5,304 nucleotides of DNA, taken from positions 1 through 5,304 of the forward strand of contig DCYM01000150.1 of the NCBI GenBank assembly GCA_002331465.1. The letters are read 5' to 3'. The notes under the pieces were generated by a model. The model ran no database searches. It was not told the DNA's origin and was given only the letters and a program-made list of their open reading frames with translations. Positions 1 through 5,304 of this stretch are shown here, one piece after another. The translations under genes were made by a program, and so were the position numbers. Position 1 is the first letter of the stretch; every line of letters begins with the position of its first letter. Source of the DNA: Candidatus Neomicrothrix sp. UBA2110 (lineage in GTDB: Bacteria; Actinomycetota; Acidimicrobiia; Acidimicrobiales; Poriferisodalaceae).

Positions 1-513
1 TTAGTTCTTGAGGGAGATATAACAGACACCGACCTTCTCTCTTCGGAACGAGTTGGCGATTTCGATACTGTGGTGGCGTCAACGGGGCAAGACGACGCAA
101 ATGTTCTCGCTTGCTTGTACGCGAAATCGATGGGAGCCCCGGAGACAATTGCCGTGGTACACAGACTCAGTCTGCTGCCGTTACTAGAACAAGCCGGGAT
201 TGACGCGGCGCTGTCACCTCGGACTGCAAGTGCCAACAGTGTTCTGCGCTACGTCCGTGGCGACGTGGCAGACGTAGCGACCTTCCTAGACGGCGACGTT
301 GAGGTCGTAGAGTTTGAGGTCGCACCCGAAGCGCCAGCTGACGGCGCAATCGTTCGGGATCTCGGTCTCTCCAACAACGTGCTCCTTGCGGCCATCGTGC
401 GTGACGGCAATGCACAGATAGCCCGGGGTCGAAGCGTGTTACGCGCCCGAGACCACGTGATCGTATTTGCAAAACCGCATCTTGTGGATGAGGTGAAGCA
501 GGCCTTCGGGTGA
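1..513 (+). CDS. trkA: TrkA, potassium-uptake regulatory subunit (3' part; 5' end outside window)
   Basis: Cytoplasmic RCK subunit that binds nucleotides and gates the TrkH potassium channel. The reading frame is open from base 1, so the gene is truncated by the window edge; 170 residues and the TGA stop (511-513) are visible. Visible residues 1-87 are the end of a Rossmann RCK-N domain: a VLEGDITD strand/acidic turn, the ASTGQDDAN segment (26-34), and the TrkA-typical LSPR...ANSVLRYVRG stretch (72-87). Residues about 100-170 form a TrkA-C (RCK-C) domain with VEVVEFEV, an LGLSNNVLLAAIVRDG core and the RDHVIVFA strand near the end. TrkA proteins usually carry two RCK units; this looks like the last one, but the number cannot be counted here. 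The stop overlaps the GTG start of the next gene (GTGA), so translation is probably coupled to the channel subunits. The match to TrkA is clear at motif level. Confidence 0.94.
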   Translation, partial: LVLEGDITDTDLLSSERVGDFDTVVASTGQDDANVLACLYAKSMGAPETIAVVHRLSLLPLLEQAGIDAALSPRTASANSVLRYVRGDVADVATFLDGDVEVVEFEVAPEAPADGAIVRDLGLSNNVLLAAIVRDGNAQIARGRSVLRARDHVIVFAKPHLVDEVKQAFG

Positions 514-2099
514 CGCCCAGACCTCCCGTTAGAGCTCGGACTTCGGGATTCGCCCAGGGGTTGACCGGAAGGCTTTTGGCTTGGATCGGCTCGGTTATTC
601 GAACGCTCTCAAAAGGAAAGATTGAATCAGCTATTGGAGTGACAGTGGGCGCAGTATGGGTTTTGAGCGCGCCGGTATTTTTGGTTTGCTCTCTAGCCGA
701 CTTACTAGACGGAGGATCTGACTTTCTACCTTTGTTGTTAACTGGTGCAGCCGTCGAAATCGCCGGACTGCTGGTAGTCCGTCTCTCGAGCTTCCCTTCA
801 ACTCTTCCGATTTCTCGACTGTTCGCGTCAGTTGTTTGCGGCGCTCTTGCAGCTCTAATAGCTGTGACGGCCGCTCACCTGGCGACAGGCGTCGCGCATA
901 ATTTAGATGTCGCACTAGTTGAGGCTGCAGCGACCATTACCGGCACTAACGCATCGACCATCAATCCCGAATTGCTCTCCCTCGGCATGTTGCTGTTCCG
1001 CGCTCTAGGCCAATGGCTCGCAGCTGCGGCAATCATCATCGTGCTAGTGCGGGTACTTCCCCATCTGGGAGTCGGGGGCCTCGACGCTGATGGAGGAGTA
1101 GCAACCCGTTCCGCGCGGCGGCTCGCTCCCCGAAGTGGCTCAACGATGGCGCGTCTAGTCACCCTATATGTGGCGTTGACAGGCCTTCTGGGTTTCGCCT
1201 TTTTGCTGGCAGGAATGCCGTTCATAGACAGCATCGTGCACGCTTTGACGACTATTTCTTCGGGCGGCTTCTCCAGCCGGTTGGGCTCGATAGGTTCATT
1301 CGACTCGGCACCCATCGAATGGGTAGCGATCTTCGGCATGTTCGTGGCAGGTACCAGTCTGCCCTTGATATTTAGAGCAATGCGTCGAGGTGATCTACAT
1401 CGCTTCGTTCGTAGCGTTGAGTTCCGTGTCTATGCCGGATTAATAGCTACCGTTACCTTCGCCTTACTTGCCTGGTCTGATGGTCTTCCCAGTGCAGTCA
1501 GCATCCGGCACGCCATTTTCCATGCCGTCTCTTCTATCTCGACGACGGGTCACATGGCGGGAGATTTCAACGGTATTTCTTTTGGTGGTGAAGCGTTGCT
1601 ACTGGTTTTGATGGTCGTGGGTGGGATGTCAGCATCAGTGGCCGGTGGCTTCAAAGTGATGCGGTTCATGGTCCTGGGTCGGTACATCGGAAGGGAGTTA
1701 CGTCGGAGCGTTCATCCAACAGTCGTGGAGAAAATTCACCTGGGTCGATCTTCCATCGGAGAAACGGCGTTAGCACGAATTATTGGCGAACTTTTCCTAG
1801 CATCCATGTTCTTAGTTCCGACTGTCTTAGTGCTCAGCGCTGATGGCCTGGACATCGAAGGAGCCTTCACGTTTGCCATTTCAATAATGTCGAACGTAGG
1901 AGTGGGATTTGGGGAATTCGGTCCGCTCAAGCACCTAGGTGCACTAGGTGCAGTTGGGCACTTGGCCGCAGCGCTTCTGATGGTAATCGGAAGAATCTCG
2001 ATCACCCCTGTTCTTGTAGCTCTGGGCGGGATAGGCGAACCAGCTCAAATAGCGATACGACGTTGGCGGACGGCTAGGCGCGAGGTGGTCATTCGATGA
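510..2099 (+). CDS. trkH: TrkH-family potassium channel subunit, divergent copy (TrkH-A)
   Basis: Polytopic membrane protein of 529 residues with the four membrane-pore-membrane repeats of the TrkH/TrkG/KtrB family, which conduct K+ through a filter built from four loops. Pore loops 2-4 are recognisable: TTISSGGFSS (247-256), SSISTTGHMAG (341-351) and MSNVGVGFGEFGP (460-472). Pore loop 1 is aberrant: EAAATITGTNASTI (138-151) where the family has ESxSGFTTTGxST. QWLGGMG is QWLAAAA (168-174), GSTAGG is ASVAGG (375-380), the His after pore 2 is Ile287, and the family GRLE is GRIS (494-497); the pore arginine R495 is kept. The frame is intact over its full length, so this is not a decayed gene. 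The start chosen is GTG at 510, overlapping the trkA stop, with AGCAGG at 497-502. It gives a basic N-terminal extension of about 30 residues relative to the next gene. Probable partner of the downstream TrkH; function as a pore subunit is inferred. Confidence 0.9.
   Translation: MTPRPPVRARTSGFAQGLTGRLLAWIGSVIRTLSKGKIESAIGVTVGAVWVLSAPVFLVCSLADLLDGGSDFLPLLLTGAAVEIAGLLVVRLSSFPSTLPISRLFASVVCGALAALIAVTAAHLATGVAHNLDVALVEAAATITGTNASTINPELLSLGMLLFRALGQWLAAAAIIIVLVRVLPHLGVGGLDADGGVATRSARRLAPRSGSTMARLVTLYVALTGLLGFAFLLAGMPFIDSIVHALTTISSGGFSSRLGSIGSFDSAPIEWVAIFGMFVAGTSLPLIFRAMRRGDLHRFVRSVEFRVYAGLIATVTFALLAWSDGLPSAVSIRHAIFHAVSSISTTGHMAGDFNGISFGGEALLLVLMVVGGMSASVAGGFKVMRFMVLGRYIGRELRRSVHPTVVEKIHLGRSSIGETALARIIGELFLASMFLVPTVLVLSADGLDIEGAFTFAISIMSNVGVGFGEFGPLKHLGALGAVGHLAAALLMVIGRISITPVLVALGGIGEPAQIAIRRWRTARREVVIR
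2082..2088 (+). promoter_or_regulatory. Ribosome binding site for the second TrkH gene
   Basis: GAGGTGG lies 7 bases before the ATG at 2096, inside the last codons of the upstream TrkH gene. It supports this ATG as the start. Together with the ATGA overlap it points to translational coupling, which would keep the two channel proteins at similar levels. Confidence 0.7.
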
Positions 2100-3592
2100 G
2101 ACGAATTGCTGTCACTCCCGTTCGCGTAGCAGGCGCTGCTTTAATCGTTGTTGCGGCAGCAATGGCCATCTCAGCTGTCGTCGCTCTCCTAGACGGCGGC
2201 GGCGGGGCCGAAGGACTTTTTTGGTCGGCTGTGATTACGGTGTCTGTCGGCACTGGACTGTTCTTCGGCTCGAAGGTGTCCCCCTTGGCTGACTCCGCTC
2301 TCGCGTTTGCTTCGGTCGGATGGAGTTGGCTTGCTGTTTCATTGGCCGGCACATTGCCCTTTTTGCTGACAGGGGTAATTCCATGGGTTCGGTTTGATGA
2401 CGCGTTGTTCGAGTCCATTTCAGGCTTCACATGCAGCGGTTCCACAATTTTGTCCGACTTCGGCTCAGTGTCTCAAGGCCTCCTTTTCTTCCGCAGCATG
2501 ACCCAATGGCTTGGAGGTATGGGACTAGTCGTGTTGGCCGTCGCGATCCTCCCAGCACTAGGGATAGGCGGGCTAGAACTGATAGCGAGCGAAGCGCCCG
2601 GCCCAACCGCCGATCGACTTTCGCTTCGCGTGCGAGATACGGCAAGACGTTTATGGCTGCTGTATGGCGGCGCCACCTGCATTGTTGCGCTGGTTTTGTT
2701 TTCGGTTGGGATGTCAGTCTTCGATGCGGTTACCCATGCCTTTACGACGGTATCCACCGGCGGCTACTCACCTCATGCGGAATCCATTGCACACTTTGAC
2801 TCTTTTCCGATTGAGTTAGTCCTCATCGTTGGAATGCTCTACTCCGGAGCCAGTTTTTCGCTTCATTGGCATGCACTTACCCAGGGCATAGGTGCTTATC
2901 GGCGCGTTTCCGAGATCCGTTGGTACTTCTGTCTGATCGCAGGTGCTTTCGGAATGCTCTTGTGGGTAAATCATGGAGAGATCGAATGGTTTCAGAATCT
3001 TAGAGAATCTCTCTTCTATGCCGTTTCGTTAGGTTCGAGTACAGGTTTTGGAAACTCGGATTACATTCTGTGGATGCCGGCGGCTCATGTGACGCTTTTG
3101 GTTTTGATGTTGGTAGGAGGTATGAGCGGTTCCACGGCAGGCGGGATGAAAGTACTGCGTTTGCAAGTGATCTTTCGGTACTCATTTAGGGAGCTGCTTC
3201 GAGCCCGTCACCCGAACGCCGTTATTCCTATCCGAATGGGTAGTACTACAATTGAAGAGCAGGTTGCAGCGAAAGTCGTCGGGTTCGTGTTGCTTTATTT
3301 GGGTCTTATCGTCGCTGGCGGTATCGCACTATCAGGCCTGGGCGTTGACCCCGTAACAGCCTTTAGCGGATCCGTGTCTGCAATAGGAAACGTTGGTCCT
3401 GCGCTCGGCGAGGCTGGCCCAACAAATAATTATCTTGTGTTCCCAAGGGCTGGGCGCGTGGTTTTGATGGCGTTGATGGCGCTGGGCCGGCTGGAAGTGT
3501 TCCCGGCCATGCTCATGTTGGTAGCTAGCACGAGGGGAATAGCTCAACTTCGACGACGCCGGCGACTAACCCACTCAACCTTCAGTCACTAA
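2096..3592 (+). CDS. trkH: TrkH-family potassium channel subunit, canonical copy (TrkH-B)
   Basis: Potassium-conducting membrane subunit of a Trk/Ktr system, 498 residues, close to the usual TrkH length. The four pore loops are in order: ESISGFTCSGST (106-117), TTVSTGGYSPH (218-227), SLGSSTGFGNSD (311-322) and GNVGPALGEAGP (431-442). Also present are QWLGGMG (137-143), the LPALGIGGLEL segment (152-162), the intramembrane-loop motif GGMSGSTAGGMKVLR (341-355) and GRLEVFP (464-470), which contains the conserved pore arginine R465. The one filter-region deviation is A436, where the family usually has Gly (NVGPGLGE). The tail is very basic (LRRRRRL). The ATG overlaps the stop of the upstream TrkH gene and has a good ribosome binding site. 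TAA ends at 3592, immediately next to the stop of the opposing lipoprotein gene. Na+ or H+ coupling, if any, cannot be read from the sequence. Confidence 0.96.
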   Translation: MRRIAVTPVRVAGAALIVVAAAMAISAVVALLDGGGGAEGLFWSAVITVSVGTGLFFGSKVSPLADSALAFASVGWSWLAVSLAGTLPFLLTGVIPWVRFDDALFESISGFTCSGSTILSDFGSVSQGLLFFRSMTQWLGGMGLVVLAVAILPALGIGGLELIASEAPGPTADRLSLRVRDTARRLWLLYGGATCIVALVLFSVGMSVFDAVTHAFTTVSTGGYSPHAESIAHFDSFPIELVLIVGMLYSGASFSLHWHALTQGIGAYRRVSEIRWYFCLIAGAFGMLLWVNHGEIEWFQNLRESLFYAVSLGSSTGFGNSDYILWMPAAHVTLLVLMLVGGMSGSTAGGMKVLRLQVIFRYSFRELLRARHPNAVIPIRMGSTTIEEQVAAKVVGFVLLYLGLIVAGGIALSGLGVDPVTAFSGSVSAIGNVGPALGEAGPTNNYLVFPRAGRVVLMALMALGRLEVFPAMLMLVASTRGIAQLRRRRRLTHSTFSH

Positions 3593-3605
3593 CTATCTGC
3601 TGAAG
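3580..3605. other. Convergent stop-to-stop junction with weak inverted repeat
   Basis: The TAA of the + strand trkH gene ends at 3592 and the stop of the - strand lipoprotein gene begins at 3593, so there is no intergenic DNA. CTTCAG (3580-3585) and CTGAAG (3600-3605) flank this point as a 6-base inverted repeat with a 14-base loop. It has no adjacent T-run, so it is at best a weak candidate for a bidirectional transcription end; most likely transcription from each side runs into the opposing gene. Confidence 0.3.
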
Positions 3606-4213
3606 AGAACTGGAGTTAGGGTTGAATAATCTTTGACGGTTAACGGTGCCGGTAGGCGACCTTCTGGAACTTCTTCTATCGACCCCTCTCCATCGGGAAG
3701 CTGAACGGGATCTCCTTCTAAAAAGAAGACCACTCCCTGAGCGTCCTTGGTCAGTGCCGACGCGGTGAATACCAGTTGGGCAGCAGCGCGGATTCTTTGT
3801 GCACCTTCAATTTCGAAAAATGTTTGGTTGAGATGAATGGAAATGGTGTTGTTTCTCATCAGTGCAACGTCCACCACTTCGGTGCCGGCGGGTATCGCTG
3901 ATACGAATCCGCGCTCGGCCTCCGTTTCTGTCGGGCCCTCAAGCAGGTTGTTCAATGGCGCGTCAAGGAAAACAGGCGGGGGTAGGGGCCGTTGGATTTC
4001 AACCAATGTGTCGTCGCGCAGAAAATAAACTGGATGGAGCGTTGCGTTGGGAAGCAAGGGAGATTTGTTTGTTTCGACTATCTCAGGTGGAAACACATCC
4101 TTGGGGACGGAAAGAGCGGTCGGCTCGCTATCAGAGCTAAGGCCACAACCAACGAGAGTTGCCAAGATCATTGTTAGAGCAGTGAAGGTGGAGCGCTTCG
4201 AATTCGCTGTCAT
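3593..4213 (-). CDS. GerMN-domain lipoprotein, LpqB-like N-terminal part
   Basis: Predicted exported lipoprotein of 206 residues. Residues 1-23 form a lipoprotein signal: basic start (NSKR), hydrophobic stretch TALTMILATL, and lipobox LVGC with Cys23 as the lipidation site. A polar linker (24-55) follows, then a GerMN-type domain at about 60-177: first strand HPVYFLRDDTLV (60-71), helix and turn LNNLLEGPT (87-95), SAIPAGTEVVDV (105-116), the NNTISIHLNQTF strand (121-132), the helix AQRIRAAAQLVFTASAL (138-154) and GVVFFLEGDPVQLPDGEG (160-177). GerMN domains occur in spore protein GerM and in the N-terminal part of actinobacterial LpqB. LpqB is far longer and adds a beta-propeller, which is absent here. 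The ATG overlaps the kinase stop (ATGA), so the two are probably cotranslated. By analogy with MtrB-LpqB it may modulate the kinase outside the membrane; that role is inferred. Confidence 0.85.
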   Translation of the reverse strand: MTANSKRSTFTALTMILATLVGCGLSSDSEPTALSVPKDVFPPEIVETNKSPLLPNATLHPVYFLRDDTLVEIQRPLPPPVFLDAPLNNLLEGPTETEAERGFVSAIPAGTEVVDVALMRNNTISIHLNQTFFEIEGAQRIRAAAQLVFTASALTKDAQGVVFFLEGDPVQLPDGEGSIEEVPEGRLPAPLTVKDYSTLTPVLFSR

Positions 4214-5304
4214 CGCCTGCCTGCTCTGGGAAGAGTGATAACGAAACGCGCCCCGGGTTCGCCGTCTGATTTACCCTCGACGCGTGCGCTCCCACCGTGT
4301 CGACGAGCATGCTCGTCGACGAGGGCTAAGCCAAGTCCGGCACCATCACCTGCGCCTCGCTTCCTAGCGGCCGCGCCTCGGGTGAATCTTTCAAAGACTA
4401 AAGATCGTTCAGATGGCGCCACCCCCGGCCCTGAGTCCTCAACTGCGATCTCAATTTGTCTGCCGTTTGGTGCAACGGTTATGCGAGTGACTCCACCCCC
4501 GTATTTTTGAGCGTTACGCAGAAGGTTGTCCAGCACTTGAGCTAACCGTCTTTTGTCACCCATCACTAGTGCGCCTCGCGCTGTCCCGATTATCTCGAGC
4601 GAAGCACCACCTTCGGTAAGTTTCAAAGTCGCTTTCACCAACTCTTCAATGTTGACGAGATCGTTTTCCATTGGTCCTGAATCTGATCTTGAAAGATCAA
4701 GAAGGTCTTGAACCAGATGCTCGAATCGAGCAACTTCATCATTTAAGAGGTCAAGCGCTTCTTTTGTTCGATCGGAAAGTTCTTCTCGACGGTGTTGCAT
4801 CACATCAATGGAGGCGCGAAGCGTCATTAACGGAGAACGAAGTTCGTGACTGACGTCAGAAGCGAAACGTGCGTCGCGAGTAATGCGATTCTCCATGGCA
4901 GCGGCCATTTCGTTGAAGGAGTTCACTAAGGCTGCAAGATCTGGATCGCGCACCTCCTCAAGCCGAGTGTCGAAACGCCCTTGAGCGATTGAGGTAGCGG
5001 CATGAGAAATTTCAGTGAGAGGCCTAAGAAGCCCACCGCTCGCCCAAAGGCCTATCCCCACTCCCACAAGCACCGTAAGAGCACCGCCGACCAACAAGAT
5101 CAGTGCCAAACTCTCTAGGGTGTTTTCCACCTCCACGAATGGAACCAACTCAAAATAAGCAACTTCGTCCAGAGCCGATGCCCCTCCTGGGCGAAGTTGG
5201 AGACCGAACGCTAGTACTGGCTCATCATTGAGTCGGTACCTCAAAGAACGCGCATCGCGTGCTTCAACGACGGCTACAACTAACTCGGGTGGTAGGTCGT
5301 TTGG
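4210..5304 (-). CDS. Membrane sensor histidine kinase, MtrB-like (C-terminal part; 5' end outside window)
   Basis: Sensor kinase of a two-component system. The frame stays open to the window edge, so the N-terminus is missing; 364 residues are visible, and an internal TTG at 5244 is not a credible start. In order, numbering from the first visible residue: the end of an extracellular sensor domain (1-62), one membrane helix (about 63-89), HAMP linker (about 90-141, ending with SFNEMAAAMENR), H-box ASDVSHELRSPL with phosphoacceptor His153 (codon 4846-4848), N-box LDNLLRNAQKYG with N260 and N264, G1 box DSGPG (290-294), F box FERF (304-307) and G2 box GAGLGLAL (321-328). All catalytic motifs are intact. 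The H-box and the following lipoprotein gene resemble MtrB of the actinobacterial MtrAB-LpqB system. A response-regulator gene would be expected just beyond position 5304. Assignment as a HAMP kinase is firm; as MtrB it is moderate. Confidence 0.93.
   Translation of the reverse strand, partial: PNDLPPELVVAVVEARDARSLRYRLNDEPVLAFGLQLRPGGASALDEVAYFELVPFVEVENTLESLALILLVGGALTVLVGVGIGLWASGGLLRPLTEISHAATSIAQGRFDTRLEEVRDPDLAALVNSFNEMAAAMENRITRDARFASDVSHELRSPLMTLRASIDVMQHRREELSDRTKEALDLLNDEVARFEHLVQDLLDLSRSDSGPMENDLVNIEELVKATLKLTEGGASLEIIGTARGALVMGDKRRLAQVLDNLLRNAQKYGGGVTRITVAPNGRQIEIAVEDSGPGVAPSERSLVFERFTRGAAARKRGAGDGAGLGLALVDEHARRHGGSARVEGKSDGEPGARFVITLPRAGRR
4299..4320. repeat. 22-base perfect palindrome inside the kinase gene
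   Basis: The half-site GTCGACGAGCA is followed directly by its exact reverse complement, without a spacer. It sits in the 3' part of the kinase frame, coding for the VDEHARRH stretch just after the G2 box, about 90 bases before the lipoprotein start. No T-run follows on either strand, so it does not look like an intrinsic terminator. A role as a protein-binding site or as a structure in the transcript is possible but unsupported; the encoded residues fit the kinase family, so it may be fortuitous. Confidence 0.6.

Noticed and set aside
875..1339. Long open frame on the - strand (154 codons) inside the upstream TrkH gene
   Set aside because: It lies antisense to a clear TrkH coding region; its product is low-complexity (rich in Arg, Ser, Ala, Pro) with no recognisable domain.
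1935..1952. Tandem 9-base repeat CTAGGTGCA, coding for Leu-Gly-Ala twice in the upstream TrkH
   Set aside because: The distance from the pore-4 GP to the GRxx motif is the same in both TrkH copies, so no extra residues were inserted; it looks like chance codon use.
510..2099. Possibility that the divergent upstream TrkH is a pseudogene
   Set aside because: The frame is complete over 529 codons without stops or frameshifts, pore loops 2-4 are kept, and both ends overlap functional neighbours.
2431..2799. Open frame on the + strand (122 codons) in another frame inside the downstream TrkH gene
   Set aside because: It is a shadow of the TrkH frame; the translation is rich in Arg and Cys with no domain or membrane pattern.
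3837..4238. Several short + strand open frames across the lipoprotein gene
   Set aside because: All are antisense to the lipoprotein, whose signal peptide, lipobox and GerMN domain explain the region.
4687..4702. Hairpin TCTTGA-AAGA-TCAAGA inside the kinase gene
   Set aside because: It is a short 6-base stem in a coding region for a conserved kinase helix; such stems are expected by chance.

Overview
The window is almost fully coding and holds two convergent gene blocks that meet tail to tail with no bases between them. On the + strand (1-3592) lies a potassium-uptake operon: the 3' end of trkA (regulatory RCK subunit), then two different TrkH-family membrane subunits. The three genes are joined by 4-base stop/start overlaps (GTGA at 510-513, ATGA at 2096-2099). 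On the - strand (5304-3593) lies the C-terminal part of a membrane sensor histidine kinase, overlapping by ATGA (4210-4213) a gene for a short GerMN-domain lipoprotein. Both operons start outside the window, so no promoter is visible. No RNA gene, mobile element or CRISPR array was seen.

The kinase (H-box DVSHELRSP) followed by a GerMN lipoprotein recalls the actinobacterial mtrA-mtrB-lpqB arrangement. This suggests an actinobacterium. The roughly balanced base composition and the short lipoprotein differ from typical high-GC mycobacteria and would suit a lineage such as Acidimicrobiia, but this taxonomic placement is only an inference.

The most interesting feature is the pair of tandem TrkH paralogues. 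The downstream copy (2096-3592) is largely canonical. The upstream copy (510-2099) keeps the overall fold, aligning with the other at an essentially constant 30-residue offset from the second pore loop to the C-terminus, but it has lost several family-conserved positions. Its first selectivity-filter loop is strongly altered, QWLGGMG has become QWLAAAA, and GRLE has become GRIS. Known TrkH proteins are homodimers gated by a TrkA ring. A tightly coupled canonical/degenerate pair behind one trkA suggests an obligate heterodimer with one specialised subunit. That is an inference from sequence only.
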